From positions 158,076,309-158,140,308 of the forward strand of contig NC_037671.1 in the NCBI RefSeq assembly GCF_003255815.1: DNA of 64,000 nucleotides, given 5' to 3'. Below the pieces are notes generated by a model. The model saw only the letters and a list, made by a program, of their open reading frames with translations, was not told the DNA's origin and did not search any database. Both the position numbers and the translations under genes were made by a program. How positions within the stretch are numbered: position 1 is the stretch's first letter; every line of letters begins with the position of its first letter. Positions 48,681 through 63,770 of this stretch are shown here, piece by piece. This DNA comes from Theropithecus gelada. Taxonomy: Eukaryota; Chordata; Mammalia; Primates; Cercopithecidae.

Positions 48681-50061
48681 CTTTATTTTTTTTTCTATAT
48701 TTGAAAGCAATATAGAAAAGAATCTTCTAGAATTTTTACTGTAGAGACGATTGACTCACATGTAATGCATTAGTATTTATGCAGTAGAGCTACCTACTGC
48801 TGTGGGTCGGTTCTTTGTAGAGATTTTTTTTTAGAATAAAAGTCAGAAATGTCCTCATCAAATTATTTTACAAAATTAAATACTTTATGGGTAGTTAGGA
48901 ATGAAAGACACTTGGTAATCATAGGTTTCTGAATGAATATATTGATTCAAACAAGCATAAATCATAGGCTATACTGATTATTAAAACCAGTAGGCGATAC
49001 TTTTACTGCTTCCCTGCAGTGTTATAAATTGTAACTTTCCTGATCTAACTTTCTGAAATTCTTTGTAGAAACTAGGCTGTCAAAAGCCTGTGTATGTGCT
49101 TTTTGGGGTTCAGAAAGAAGTGTATGTGGAATTACATATATGTAGTTTTTTAAATGGACACCTTAAACTGGTGCACACACACCTTAATCTATGTTTAAAC
49201 TACACTGATTTATGAAGATGAAATATAAGTTATGTGGGTTCCCTTTCGAGGATGAAGCCTGAATTGCAACAAATGAATATGAACTTTGAGTTATGATAAT
49301 AAAACAGACTTTCTCTAAAAGTAATTAATCAACATTAATGTTGTACTTAAATTCTAAAGACAATTTAAGGGGACAAGAGTAAGAATGCTTTAAAAATAAG
49401 TGTATGGCAGTAGGGATGAAGGTTGGGATGTGAAGACAGGAAATCTATGACTTAGTAGCCATTACTGATACCTGACAATAATCATGTATGACCTTAATTC
49501 AGTCTATATGTAAGAACTATTTTTAAAGCTAAAAAAATGGAAAAGCCAATCATGTGTATTTATTTATTTTTACTATTTGGCTCTGTCAAAAACATCCAAG
49601 TTGCAAGTAGCTAACTAGTGGGGAGCTGGACCTGACAGTACAAGAATTTCTTAACAGTTCTGGACAAAGTGCTATAGAAAGTAATTTTATGCCACTTTTA
49701 GCAAAATGAGCTCTGACTGCCTTACTTTGAAGATATAGAATAATAATCCCACAAAACTTCTCAACCTAGGACATTAAAATATCATTGTTTCCTTTGAAAT
49801 CGAAACATTTTGTGTGTAAGCTTGCATTTGGTTAAGAAATATGGTGCTTGTCTTCTGTAGAAGGATTTTGCTTCCATCTTATTGCGTGTAATGAATTTGG
49901 ATGCTGTCCTGAAAATAAATTAAAAGCCCCGTTTAAACATCATGTTAATTTAAGAAAAACAAAATATAGCTTAAAAATACATTTGAACAGTCAAGGAATA
50001 GACACTGATAATTATTTGGAATAAGGATTTTTACAAGTTAATAGTAATAGGACTACTAATT

Positions 50062-50118
50062 TTTGTCTTACTAATGAACATGTCTTACTTATTAGTAATT
50101 TGTCTTACTAATGAACAT
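50062..50118. repeat. Local 37-bp tandem duplication
   Basis: TTTGTCTTACTAATGAACAT occurs at 50062-50081 and again at 50099-50118. Confidence 0.95.
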
Positions 50119-51354
50119 TTTTCCAGTAGTGTCTTGCATATATTTAATGAAAAGCTAAGTTTCCTGCCACTAGAAAAGTATATCGTAGATGTAATTTAAA
50201 GTGCAGAAACAAAAGCAAGATAAAAGAAAACAGCTTACATTTCAAATGTATTTGTAGCTTCAGTGAAAATAACGTGTTTTCCAAGCTTTATCTATAATTA
50301 TTTTATAATGTTTATACTAGTTAACTGTTACATAAATATCAAGATAATACTTCTTTGTATTCTAACATGTTTTAATAAATCAGCTAATAATATAAGGAGT
50401 GTCTATTCACTTCTCTATTTGAGCTTTCTGCTGCTGAAAAAATAGTTATTTCTTATTACCTAATATTACTGCTTTTTATTTAGAAAAATCAAACCAAAAA
50501 AACTTTGGGACTAACTTCGAGCTTTAGAGGTCCCTGTTGGTGCTCACTTAATGTGAGTGCAGTTTATTTTCTGTGACAGAATAAATGTTTTATTTCCACT
50601 TTTCCCTTTTGTTCTACCCTTACTTGCATAGAAAAAACAGTTCTACATTGACAGGCACCACTTCCCCCAAACGTTAGCATCCATTTTGTTGAATTATTAC
50701 TTTAAAATTCAGGCATTTTAGTAAAGCTAACACATCGTGCTTTTTACTCCTCTCTTCATATACTTTCCCAGGGATGCCTTTTCTCAGTAAAATGAACCTC
50801 TTTGTCTGTCTTTGACTAAAGGCAAACCTTTAAAATTTTAATGAGAGATGTTTCCAGTATAACGAATTAGACCAAAAACTCGCTCTCTCCTTCCTCTTCT
50901 TTCTCCTTTTGACCTCCCTAAACTTTCAAATTAAAGAGATTATAATCAAAACCAATACTAAGCTTTTGAAATCAGTTCTAAGAGTTGAAATTCAAAGTAG
51001 CAAAACTAATCTTCATGTCTAGCTTCTAGACGAGTTTTGTTAGACACAGCTCTCATTCTACCACCTCCATTCACAAGTAAAATCTGTGCTACTATTACTA
51101 TAATGAAGCTACTTTTGCAAATATTGTTCATAGCTTTAGATATGCATACATAGGAATTTCGCTGCAAGTAGAAGTCAGAAGCTCTGATAAACTGTTTCTT
51201 AGTTTTGCTGAAGGCTTTGGGCCATGCCTTTTTGTCATAAATGTTAGAAGTCAAATGTAAACATTGCATGAGATGGAGTAGCCTTTATACCCATCTAGAT
51301 TATACTCTGCATTATCTTCATACAGACAAAAGGAATTCTTGATTAGCTAATGCT

Positions 51355-51590
51355 GCCTGAGAGGCAGTATGGTTTAGAGTTTGGATTCTGAACACGCACC
51401 ACTTGGTCTCAAATTCTAGCTCGTACAAGCTTTGTGACTGGGGAAGTTATTTAACCATTTTGTGCCTCAGTTTCCTTATCTGAAAAATGAAGATGATGTT
51501 ATTATCTACTGACTGTTGAGAGCAGTAAATCAGTTAATAGGTGTAAAGGGCAAGAGCAATGCCTGGAATGTATCAAGTGCCTTTTAAGGG
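51355..51590 (+). mobile_element. MIR SINE
   Basis: 'gcagtatggtttagagtttg', 'gtgcctcagtttccttatct', 'gagcaatgcctggaatgtat'. Confidence 0.9.
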
Positions 51591-51824
51591 TGTGCTGTTA
51601 CTGTTACCTAATTTCAAATTTGCTACTTCTTGTTGTCTTTTAAAATATCCCATGGGGAAGAAATGGGAAACATGCCTTAGTATCCTATTCCGGTATTGTG
51701 CAGTTTTTATTTTTAATGAGGTATTTTTAATTATTCTATCTAGGAGATAACTGCATTCTCATTATGCTTTGGGCCTTTGAGAAGAGGCATTGTCATGAGC
51801 ATAAGCCATTTTCATACCTGAAGG

Positions 51825-52050
51825 CAGCCTGATACGGTGGAAAGATCCTGCGTATTAGAGCTAAAAACCTGAGTTCAAATCTTAGCTCTACCATCTCCTG
51901 CACTGGAACTTATGCAGGCTCCCACTGCACTTCAGTTTTCTTGTCTATAAAATGGGTATAGTGATTTGTATTAATTAGGGTTGTTTTAAGGATTAGCTAA
52001 ATGTACATCATGTAGCATGTAGTAAGCTCTCAATAAGTATTAGTTATATA
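51825..52050 (+). mobile_element. MIR SINE
   Basis: 'gagttcaaatcttagctcta', 'tcttgtctataaaatgggta', 'agtaagctctcaataagtat'. Second sense MIR within 250 bp. Confidence 0.9.
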
Positions 52051-53473
52051 GTAGTAAATAAAAAGGTGATAAGATGATTTTGTAATGATAGGTTTAGTGA
52101 TTGATAAGGTATAACCATAATAGGGACTACTGTGCAAATTACTACTGAAAAGTTATAACCACTAATTTATTATTTATCATTATATAAATAATTAGACTAT
52201 TCTTCAGATCATTGTTGCTATTGAAAGATAAGTCGAACTTGAATTTCCTGTTTTGCTAAGAAAAGCAATCCAAGTTTCTTTACTTTCTGTTTCCAACATT
52301 TACGTTTCTCCTCTGAATCTTCCAGCCGATCAAGTCATTAATAAATCATGCATACTAAATTAACACAGAGCTCACTGAGGGCCTGGTTAATTCTCTTCAT
52401 GTGGAAAAGAGCATAATCGTTACCGCATGGTTTTCTATCAATTAATTGCTTTTCTAACAGAATAACATTACTGACTTGTGTGATTGGTGGGTACCCTATG
52501 ACTGTTCTTTTTTTGCCGTTTGGCTAGACTTCAGCTTTCCTCTTTGTAATTTTCTGCTTGCTTCTAAGTTATTTAACTGTATGGTTCATGTCATTTATGA
52601 CCAGGAAACACAAGAGGTGTTAAGTAGAAATAGCTTAGTTTATTTCCTTGCTGCTGTGATATATGTAGTAAAGCTTTGCCAACAAAGGGAAAATATGGTG
52701 TGACCAAATGGGTAAAACTTTATTATCACCCCCATCACCCTTATCGCATCTAATAATGATAATATTGTGTACTAGGCCACTTTGTTACCGAGAAATGATT
52801 TTGCCAAAATACACCACTGCCATGTAGAAATAACATATTAAAACAGTTTTCAAAAGATGTACTTGTTGCTGTATAAGTCATCTCTTTTTCTGTGCTTATC
52901 TCTATAACATATTAAAAATTGTTATACCATTAAAAATAAGAAGCCCAACACCTTATAGCTCATGAGTGTTTTTTAGAGCTTCATTGAGTGCTTCATTTTT
53001 CATTCATTGTGTGAATGAGCCCATGGTTTCTATACTTTTATATGTCTTCATTGTATTATTATGCAAACTTAAAAATGTCTTCCTGAGAAAAATAAAATAT
53101 AAGCTAGTAAATTTCTCTGGTATAATTCTGATTAAATGTGCTGAAGACTGATGATGATTCCTTTTTTCCTATTGACTACGTGAGAGTGTGTTTAGGTGAA
53201 TTAAAAATACAAATATGTGTACTGCTGTTTCACTTTTTAAGGTTGACTGCCTTTAAAAGCCAGATTTGAGAGAACTAGCTTGGCCAGATGATTTTAGATT
53301 AAATCCTCTAAATGCATGCCCCTTTAGATGCTAAATTAACAAACTCTCTTCATCAGCTTCTCAAGTTTTCTCTTGCATGCCCATGGTAGCTAGAAAAAAT
53401 CACTAGTAGAACGGACAGAGTCTTTGACATAAATTTAGAAGTAAAACTCACATGTACTTATTCTTCTACATAG

Positions 53474-53566
53474 TGTCTCTTCTTGCAGTCAAAACAGAGC
53501 CCTTGAACAGCAGTGAAACCACAACCACGACTGGAGATGGAGCGCTTGACACTTTTACTGGGTCAG
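53474..53566 (+). CDS. EYA4: EYA4 93-nt exon with VKTE motif and Thr-rich run (about residues 93-124)
   Basis: Starting TG TCT CTT CTT GCA, it completes a Met codon and reads SLLAVKTEPLNSSETTTTT followed by GDGALDTFTGS, then one base of the next Val codon. The acceptor is TTCTACATAG at 53464-53473 and the donor is CAG|GTAAAG at 53567. A second AG (TCTCTTCTTGCAG, ending 53488) lies 15 nt into the exon and would keep the frame. AVKTEP contains a psi-K-x-E type SUMO consensus with Lys at 53491-53493. The segment is acidic/Thr-rich and typical of an activation region. Phase is 1 in and 1 out, so skipping would also keep the frame. Confidence 0.95.
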
Positions 53567-53999
53567 GTAAAGCCTTTAGCTCGTGTGTCCTTACGTACAC
53601 ATGGGGGTGCGTCCACATCCTCCTGCTTGGGAATAAGCAGCATAAGCATCCAAGCTCTTAGAACTTTGATCTTTATAAAGCTAGAAACAAGTTCTTATTT
53701 TTTTAAGAACTAATAGTCATAAGCAGTATGCATTGTTACAAATTATATTTAGAATAATGTTGCTTGATATTGTAGTTGACAGCAAAAGTTTCATGACTTT
53801 CTTATTACAGATAAGTACACTTAACTTCCTTCAAAATTATTTTATACAGTGCTTAATTAATTTAATAATTAAGTTGTAGTAGCTGACCTTGCTTCTTCAA
53901 CTTATCCATTTGAATTACATAAAAACTACCTTCTGTTTAACATTCGAGATGTAAAACTATCCATTTGATTCCTTCTAAATAACCTTGTTTCCTCTCTGG

Positions 54000-54240
54000 G
54001 TTTAAAAAACTCCTCCTGTGTAAGCAGCTGAGTGACAAGTATTAAAGGTTAATGGGCTGCAGGAGAGCACATGCTGGTTGCATTAGAACCCAGCCTCTGA
54101 GAGTGCTCGTATGCTTCAAAGAGAACAATAGCATGTCTTTAAACATCAATCCCTTTAAAATATAAATACCTGATAACTCCCAGCTGGGCACAAAGGGCAT
54201 GAATTAAGTTGATTCAATTAATTTTTTTTAAGTTGCAATA
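54000..54240. promoter_or_regulatory. Repeat-free segment with E-boxes, candidate enhancer
   Basis: Balanced composition. Contains AGCAGCTGAG, CCCAGCTGGGC and an A/T-rich MEF2-like run TTTAAAATATAAATACC. Motif content only. Confidence 0.25.
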
Positions 54241-54874
54241 TTTCTTTGGCTTATTATCTGGTGAAAGGATTTTTCTAACCTGAGGAGGAATGGGTACATC
54301 AGAAAGAACATTAAACGTAGGAATGTATCTGTGGTAACTGAATCTCGGTTCTGTTATTCTACTTTAATACATTTTACATTTTACATTTATCCATATTCTC
54401 ATGTTATAAGGATTTTTTGTCAGTATGTATTATGTAAAAATAGTTGAGATATGTCTTAGAGTATTATGTCATTATAGCATATATTTGATTTTTACAGATG
54501 ATCTAATTTCACTAGTTCACACCGATTAAAAGCAGTTGCCATATATTTACATAAATATTAGTACTCCAAGAAAGAAATACTAGTACATAAACTTTGCATA
54601 GAGACTCATGTGTACTAATACACATCTTTTCTAGCAGTTTACCTGCCCCTCGGGAGATAAATAGTTACCAGTTCTGTATTCTGTATTGCACACCTACCAT
54701 AGGTTTTATAAACTTTCTGCAAAATAAATCTATATGAACAAATTTTTAAGGAAAGGAATGGAGTTATTAATTTATTGCTGACATACTTCAGTAGTATACT
54801 ACAAGTTCATTGAAAGCTGAATGACAAAACTATAAAGTGTTAGCTCCAGAAGGAATTTCAGAGCTCTCTGATCC

Positions 54875-54980
54875 ATTTTGTAGACAAGAAAAGTTAAAAG
54901 TGGTTAAGGCCATACAGTCAAGGCCTCACAGCTGGTCCGTGGTGTGAGTCTAGAACCATGTCCTTATGATCAGCCCCTGG
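54875..54980 (-). mobile_element. MIR SINE remnant, antisense
   Basis: 'tttgtagacaagaaaagtta', then 'cctcacagctggtccgtggt'. Confidence 0.7.
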
Positions 54981-55104
54981 GTCCTTTCTGTAATACCCCA
55001 CCAGAAAATAGATGAAAAAAGAAATAGGTATGAACAATCATCCTGTCTGAAATTCACTCATATTATCTTTATAGATATTTTCCAAATTTTTAAAAGAATT
55101 ATCT

Positions 55105-55425
55105 AGGGATGTGCTCTCCAATAAGGTAGCCACTAGCCATATGTAGTTATTAAAATTTGATAAAATTAAAAATTTTGTTTTTTATTTTCATTTTCACAGC
55201 AATAATGCAGTAAGTATATTTTCAATAATATTAATACATTTTGAAAATCATCAAGTATGACTAGAGGTGTTAAGTTCTCAATATTTTCAGCAACCAAAAT
55301 TTAACTGAATTTTCAAGTTTAAACACATTTCAAGTGTTTAACAGCTGCATGTGGTTAGCAGCTACCATATTGGACAGCTCAGATACAGAACATTTCCAAC
55401 TCTGTGGAAAGTTTTATTCCACAGC
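55105..55425. mobile_element. hAT-type DNA transposon remnant
   Basis: Ends carry the related texts 'ctctccaataaggtagccac' and 'taccatattggacagctcag'. Family not named. Confidence 0.6.
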
Positions 55426-55435
55426 AGTGATCCAG

Positions 55436-55693
55436 GGCAGGGATTATCAACATCAGCACTGTGAAAGACTCGGGCTGATTATTTAGTGTGGGAAAGCTGT
55501 CCTCTGCACCGTAAGATGTTTGGCTGCATCTATCCCAGAATGCCAGCAACACTCCCCCAGATGCTTCTTTACTGAAGAAGCAACCAAAGATGTCTTACTA
55601 AAGACAACCAAGAATGTATCCAGACTGTTTAAATGTCCCCTGACAGGCAAAATTCTCACCCCCACCCACTTCTCATCCCATTGAGAGTCACCA
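55436..55693. mobile_element. MER20-like hAT element
   Basis: 'gcagggattatcaacatcag', 'cctctgcaccgtaagatgtt', 'aaatgtcccctgacaggcaa' and the end TTGAGAGTCACCA match MER20 as I remember it. Confidence 0.75.
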
Positions 55694-57089
55694 ATCTAAG
55701 ATGGCATGATAATAAGAATGAAACCTTAAAATTGCTTTGACACCACCAGAGAAACTGACAGTAGACATTAAACATTTATTTAAATTAATTTTCAGGGCAT
55801 TTTAAAAACAAGCTGATTTGCTTACTGTTGTATACAGAAATGATGGAATGTAATGAGTATATTGGGTAATGTTTATGATTAATCAAATGACAGTGGGGAA
55901 TAAAACAAAGGTCTTTCAGGTTTGTACAAGATATTCCAGAAATCATTCCGGAAATGAGGTTGCCCTTTGTGAGAGCAGTCTTTACTTTGATCTGCATAAT
56001 TTCCACTCACTTTAATCCAATTTTGTTGTTCTTTTCAGTTATCTGCAAATTTCTGAATTAGAACAAAATGTATGTATTTTAGTAAAGAAGCATAAACTTT
56101 CCTACGTGAACATCGTAGTTTTCTGAGTCTAAGGTTTTGTGTTCTATTTAGAAAATGAACATATAGACGTTAATAGAAAATTGTAAAGTTTAGTTGAGCC
56201 TTTATAGTGTTGTGAGTACATTATTCTAATGATGTTTAGTTTTATCATTAGAAGAAACATCCTGTATATTCAGAATTGAGTTCGTGTATATGGGTTTTTT
56301 CTGAAATGTGTGATTTTGATCTATGTCTTACTTATTAGAAGTTACTATAATGAATATTTATCTTCATTATTCAGTATCTCTTTGGAAAAGCCTTCTATTT
56401 CATAATATTCATCATAACTAGTTAGTATGGCCCAAATCTTGAGTGTACCAAGGAGAAATTCTGTAAAGAAGAGATGAAAGAATATGTAATTAAGCCTCAT
56501 TTAACTATATTTCTGTTAGAGTATTTGGTATTGTGAATTGATAAATTAGAATGACTATCTTTGGAATAACACTATTATTATGAAATGTACATTTAATGCC
56601 CATTGTGTAGTAGAACAAAGAGTCTGTTTTCATTAAAATTTGAAAATTTTAAAACATTCTTTAAGTTTTAATAAATATGTAGAAAATTAATAGTTTATTG
56701 GTTCAATTTATTTTCGATACATGTCAAATTCAGTTAAGTTTGGATTGCTGAAAATATTTGGAAGTAACACCTTTAGTCAAATTTGATGATTTTCAAAATT
56801 GACTGATAATATTCTTAAAAATATACTTACTGTATTATTGCTATGAAAATGAAAATATTCTTTCCATATTCAGAGCTTATAGGCAAAATAGCATTTTAAA
56901 CACATTAAATTTTGTGTGTTTGTGAAGCACATCACAAGGGTACTTGTGATATATATAGAAATATATCATGTTTCATAAAATAGTTAGCAACCTAAACCTA
57001 TTTGTCACTTTTACAATTCTAAAAGTTTAGCTCCAGAATTATTATGAACAACTTAGAAAGGACATAGTACTTTGAAGTATAACTATGAT

Positions 57090-57300
57090 TGATTAGACTA
57101 AACTAATTCCAGCACTGCATTGTGTACTGCTTTAATCTTTTTGAAAAGTGAATGAACAGCAGATGGCCCAATAAAGACACTCTGTGTGCTCACGCAGTGT
57201 GGATTGGCTCTAAGGGAACTGGCTCACACTTTAGAGTCCATATATTTGCAAAACATCTGTCTTAGTCAAGGCAGATAGTTAAAGGAAAGAGAAACTTCCA
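57090..57300. promoter_or_regulatory. Repeat-free segment, candidate conserved element
   Basis: Contains AACAGCAGATGGCCCAATAA (E-box beside CCAAT) and AACATCTGTC. Inference from composition and motifs only. Confidence 0.2.
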
Positions 57301-58038
57301 AGCTTTTGGATATATTCCAGTTTGAGGCTCCATGTTTGGATGAACTGTTAATAGGACCTGACTTTCACCTTTAAGTTCTTCTCAGAAAAGTATTATCTCT
57401 AATAGTTCAAAGTTTATTTGTAAATATAATTGCTACTGCATTTTGTGATTATGTTTTAAAGAAATCACCTGTGCTTTCTTTAATTATTACTGGAATGTTT
57501 TAGACTGCATTTTTAATTGTTCATCTGATGGGTAAAATGAGAGGAAATAGAATACAATCGTACTGTTAGAAAACGAAGTTTGGAACATCACACTCTTCTT
57601 ATTTTGTATTGTATTTCAATTAGAACAAATATGGAAGAAGAGCGATATGTACATATTGCCATCATATTTGGCATCTTAAAATGTAAAGTTTGCAAACTTT
57701 AAAAATTTACTTTTATATTATGAAAGCTTAATTACCCTGTAATCAAAGATATTTATTCATAGCATATTAATATATAAGAGCATGCTAATGATTTGAGAAA
57801 ATGGAGTGGAAGAGTGATAGAGGGAATGATTTGTGAGACAAATGTTTATATCATGCTTTTTGCACAAAACTCAAAGCAGTTTAATTAGGAGAAAGTGTTT
57901 AGGCAGCTGTTTCTTTTTAGAAAATGAATTTTTGGAAACGTGTTTAACACGGTAATTTCTTCAAATTTGTTATGTACACTCTAGTGAAATGTATTTATGA
58001 AGCAACCTTTGGTGCACTGGTATTTTTGTGTCTTACAG

Positions 58039-58105
58039 TAATTACAAGTAGTGGCTACAGCCCCAGATCAGCACATCAGTATTCCCCACAGCTGTATCCT
58101 TCCAA
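58039..58105 (+). CDS. EYA4: EYA4 67-nt exon, Tyr/Ser/Pro-rich (about residues 124-146)
   Basis: It completes a Val codon and reads ITSSGYSPRSAHQYSPQLYP S, then AA of the Lys codon finished in the next exon. The acceptor is GTGTCTTACAG and the donor is AA|GTAAGT at 58106. YSP repeats and the Tyr/Gln content are typical of the EYA low-complexity N-terminal region. Phase 1 in and phase 2 out means this exon cannot be skipped alone without a frameshift, though skipping it with the next 143-nt exon (total 210 nt) would keep the frame. Confidence 0.95.
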
Positions 58106-59319
58106 GTAAGTGGTCAGTAGATTCTTTCTGTTTCATTAGAAATTTTTTCCAGCATTATCTTTATTAATCTGTATTCGCACAATTTGACAAGTTTAAATTG
58201 GCAAACATTTATGTATATACTGTAATACATGTATTATATCCATGCTTGGATAGATTAAATATGTAGATAAATATCCTGTAGAAATTTGAAATAGAGACAC
58301 CCACGTTTATCTTGATAATTCCCTTGAATATTTATATATACCTTGAGGAAAAATGTCAAGCTCAAATTAGAATACATTGCATTTTAATTCAAATTCAAAA
58401 ATGCTGGCTGGTTAAAAAATCTAAAGAGATTACACTTTATCTAAATGTCAACACTTCATAATTAATTCCATCATTGAAATTATTTTGTTGGATTTCCAGT
58501 TCTAATAAACATACTTTTGGAGAACATGCTTTATTGTTTTTTATAACTAATATAGTCACTTTATTGAGGACAGTCGTAGATATTTCTTAAGTTTAACTAT
58601 AATCGGTGTATATCTGAATTGGTTTGGAATCAGCCAGACGTGCCAAGATTGTGTATTGCTGATACATACACATTTAAATATAGTATGTTATTTTCTGCAG
58701 CATCTAGAATGTCTGCCTTTACATATATATAGACTGGAGGTTGGCTATCCAATGGAGAACATGATGTAAAATGTGGCATGATGAAAGGAATGATGTTCCT
58801 TTTTTTTTTTTTTTTTTTGGAAGCTTCCTGCCTTTCTTTTTCTTTTTTTAAATTTCCGATTCTTGGGAGCAAATTCTTAGTACGGCTTTTAAATAGACTT
58901 TCGTAGTCTTTGCATAGCATTAAGTCACTCATGGTGAGTGTGAATTTGCTAATAAGCATATTAATAAAGCTAGCGTGTGCTCCATTTTCCTCATCTACAT
59001 ACTAACTGGAGTGCGATTTCAGATATGAACAAGAATTATAGACCTGGAAGAGACACTAGGTATAATATCTAAATCAAATTTCTGCTTTTACAGATGTGGT
59101 ATAGATGTAGGGAGTTTAAATCATTTGACTATGGTCACTAGACTGGCTTGTAGCAGAGCCTGAACTCCTGACATTCAGACTGTTGTTTTTTCCTATATTG
59201 TTAAAATTACGGATAAAGAGGATTACGTCCTGGATATTATAGGGTTTCACTGAATCTAGGCTGTCTAAATTAATACACAGTCTTTGTTGCCACAGTAATG
59301 CTATTTTTCTGATATTTAG
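58106..59319 (+). other. EYA4: EYA4 intron, 1214 bp
   Basis: Donor GTAAGT and acceptor CTATTTTTCTGATATTTAG. It holds a poly-T run at about 58800-58818 and an MIR-like remnant at about 59030-59190. Confidence 0.9.
59030..59190 (-). mobile_element. MIR-like SINE remnant, antisense
   Basis: 'atagacctggaagagacact', 'ggtcactagactggcttgta', ending near the EYA4 acceptor. Confidence 0.55.
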
Positions 59320-59462
59320 GCCCTATCCACACATTCTTTCTACACCAGCAGCTCAAACAATGTCTGCATATGCAGGCCAGACTCAGTATTCGGGGATGCA
59401 GCAGCCAGCCGTCTACACAGCCTACTCACAGACAGGACAGCCCTACAGCCTGCCCACTTACG
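59320..59462 (+). CDS. EYA4: EYA4 143-nt exon, Tyr/Gln/Pro-rich (about residues 146-194)
   Basis: G completes Lys, then PYPHILSTPAAQTMSAYAGQ, TQYSGMQQPAVYTAYSQTGQ and PYSLPTY follow, ending one base into an Asp codon. The acceptor is TTCTGATATTTAG and the donor is ACG|GTATTT, which is weak at -1 and at +4 to +6. The composition (Tyr, Gln, Ser, Pro, with repeated A-Y-x and Q-x-Y units) is prion-like, as in the EYA family transactivation region. It sits 143 bp before the next exon, a very short intron for this gene. I recall no difference from human in this segment. Confidence 0.96.
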
Positions 59463-61858
<2,396 letters not shown>

Positions 61859-62984
61859 TAGTAGCTTTTTGTGTTTTTGCTTTTTATATGTATTTCAGAT
61901 TTTTGAAGAGTACTCGGGTTGCCATATATGTGTGTACCCTCCCAGGATAAGGTTTCTTTATTTAAAAATTATTATAGCATTTCAGGATAGTAAAAAATTA
62001 CCTATCTAGAATTCTTGGAATATGTATTATTCTGGCTATTTTAGATTTTTTGATTGTTAAACGTTTGTGTTTTAAACATTTATACTGTAGTTGTTTTAAT
62101 CATTTGGCATGGAATTACAAAATGTATTGGATATTTTCTGTTATCTTAAAATACTACTAAAAACACTTTTATTTTTCTTGATAAAGCAGTTATTATAATG
62201 AATATTAATTGGTTGAATCAGTATTAATTGATTAAAATCAGTTATAGGATTATGCTACAGACTATATAACATTTTCAGTCCTAAAAAAGTGTCCTTTGTT
62301 ACTAAACAAAATGCCTCAAAGACTACTGTTGGCTTTTAAATAATTTTTCTATTTTTTAGTTTTATGAATACTTTTAATGTTTGATTCCCACTTTCCTGAC
62401 AGCTGCAACTTTTTGCTTTTGTCACTGTGCCTGCCTCTGGTAGTCTTTAGTCCTCATTCTAATTATGTTTTCTTAATATTTTTGTGAGTTTTAAAATCTA
62501 GCATGTTAGAACTATGCATGAAACAAGAGTGAATGTCCCTAAATGAGTGAATCAGCTTAGAGTGAGATGAATTAGTGATTTATGTTGACACTTCCAAATC
62601 TTTTGTCCATATTTTTTTCTTCTCAGCCACTTTCGAAGTAGCTGAGATTGAAGAGTGGCTGACTTCTGGTCTGGCAATGCAGTATTTTACTTTAGTATAA
62701 TTGCTAGACATTTATGTATTCTAAAATGTGAGTTACTGTACAAGTGCTTACTTTTTAGATTTACTGAAGGAATTTTATCACTTTATTTAAGTTTTATTGA
62801 TATAACAAAAGGCAGAAAGGAAATTTTGATCGTTAAAATAGTGTGGAATAATAATATTTTTGATAGGATTAAACTGTAATTTAGCATTAGTTAGAAAAAC
62901 GATGTCTTAAAACACTAAACATCAGAATCAGTATATACATTTTATTTTTTTTAATTGAGAAATTTTTTGTAACTTGATTTTACA

Positions 62985-63250
62985 CGTTTATTTATTGGTC
63001 CAACAAGCATTTATTGAGTACTTGCTATGTGTTAGATTTTTGGCTAGGGATTGAAGATTCAAAACTGGTAAGTCATTGTTCCCTGCTCTTTAGAAGGATT
63101 CAGTCCTCTGAAAGAAACAAATATGAAAATAAGATGGACAGAGAGTGAGATATAGTGAATATTATAACAGAAATATACACTAGGCAGAGTTGTACTATAA
63201 GGGAAAAACTACTCTGCCTCTATTTAGGAGGACTAAGAAAAGATTTTTAA
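62985..63250 (-). mobile_element. L2 LINE fragment, antisense
   Basis: 'aagcatttattgagtacttg', 'ggctagggattgaagattca'. Confidence 0.75.
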
Positions 63251-63394
63251 AGGAAAAAAAAACATTTATTTAAAAACAGTTAATCATAAAACAGATCCGA
63301 AAATCTGTGAAGATTTAAATACAATGGATCACAATATAAAATGTAATCTGTATTTGGGACCATGGCCTGAGCACCAGTTTGTTGTTTTGGCTAA

Positions 63395-63740
63395 TACCTA
63401 TTGAGTGCCCATTAAGTGTTAGGAATTGGTCTGTATACTGGGGTACACGAAGGTGGGGCCGGAGTGGATCAGATATGATTCCTGCCTCATGGAGCTTACA
63501 GCCTACTGGGACAAACAGACAATAAACCAGTAAACACACAAATACAGATTTAGGAAGAGAACAGGGTCTGTTAAAATATCAACTGAAGTATAATTTTGAA
63601 TAGGGGAGGTTTTATATAAGGCTTCTCTATGGAAACCACATTTAGGCCAAGACTTCTAAGAGTTAGGTGAAGGAGGGCAGTGGTGTTTCAGGCAAAGAAA
63701 GCAGCGTATACCAAATCCCCGATGGATGGAAGACTTGGTG
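63395..63740 (-). mobile_element. L2 LINE fragment, antisense
   Basis: 'cctattgagtgcccattaag', 'cctcatggagcttacagcct', 'gacaaacagacaataaacca'. Confidence 0.8.
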
Positions 63741-63753
63741 TGTCACTGAACTT

Positions 63754-63770
63754 AAAAAAAAAAAAAAAAA
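63754..63770. repeat. 17-nt poly-A directly before the L1 5' end
   Basis: May be the A-rich start of the L1 target duplication, since L1 inserts at TTTT/A sites. The 3' partner is outside the window. Confidence 0.6.

Larger units (their letters stand above)
44727..53473 (+). other. EYA4: EYA4 intron, 8747 bp
   Basis: This intron carries three antisense Alus (45133, 46859, 47371), two copies of one hAT-type element (about 45970 and 47930), MIR and L2 pieces, and AT-rich unique sequence. About 48700-51350 and 52060-53470 show no repeat I can name. The donor GTATGA is weak and the acceptor is CTTCTACATAG. Confidence 0.9.
53567..58038 (+). other. EYA4: EYA4 intron, 4472 bp
   Basis: Donor GTAAAG and acceptor TTTTTGTGTCTTACAG. 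It contains an MIR remnant near 54880, a hAT-like fragment near 55100-55420 and a MER20-like element at 55436-55693. About 53570-54870 and 55700-58030 are AT-rich and without a recognised repeat. The 54000-54240 and 57090-57300 parts look like candidate conserved elements. Confidence 0.9.
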
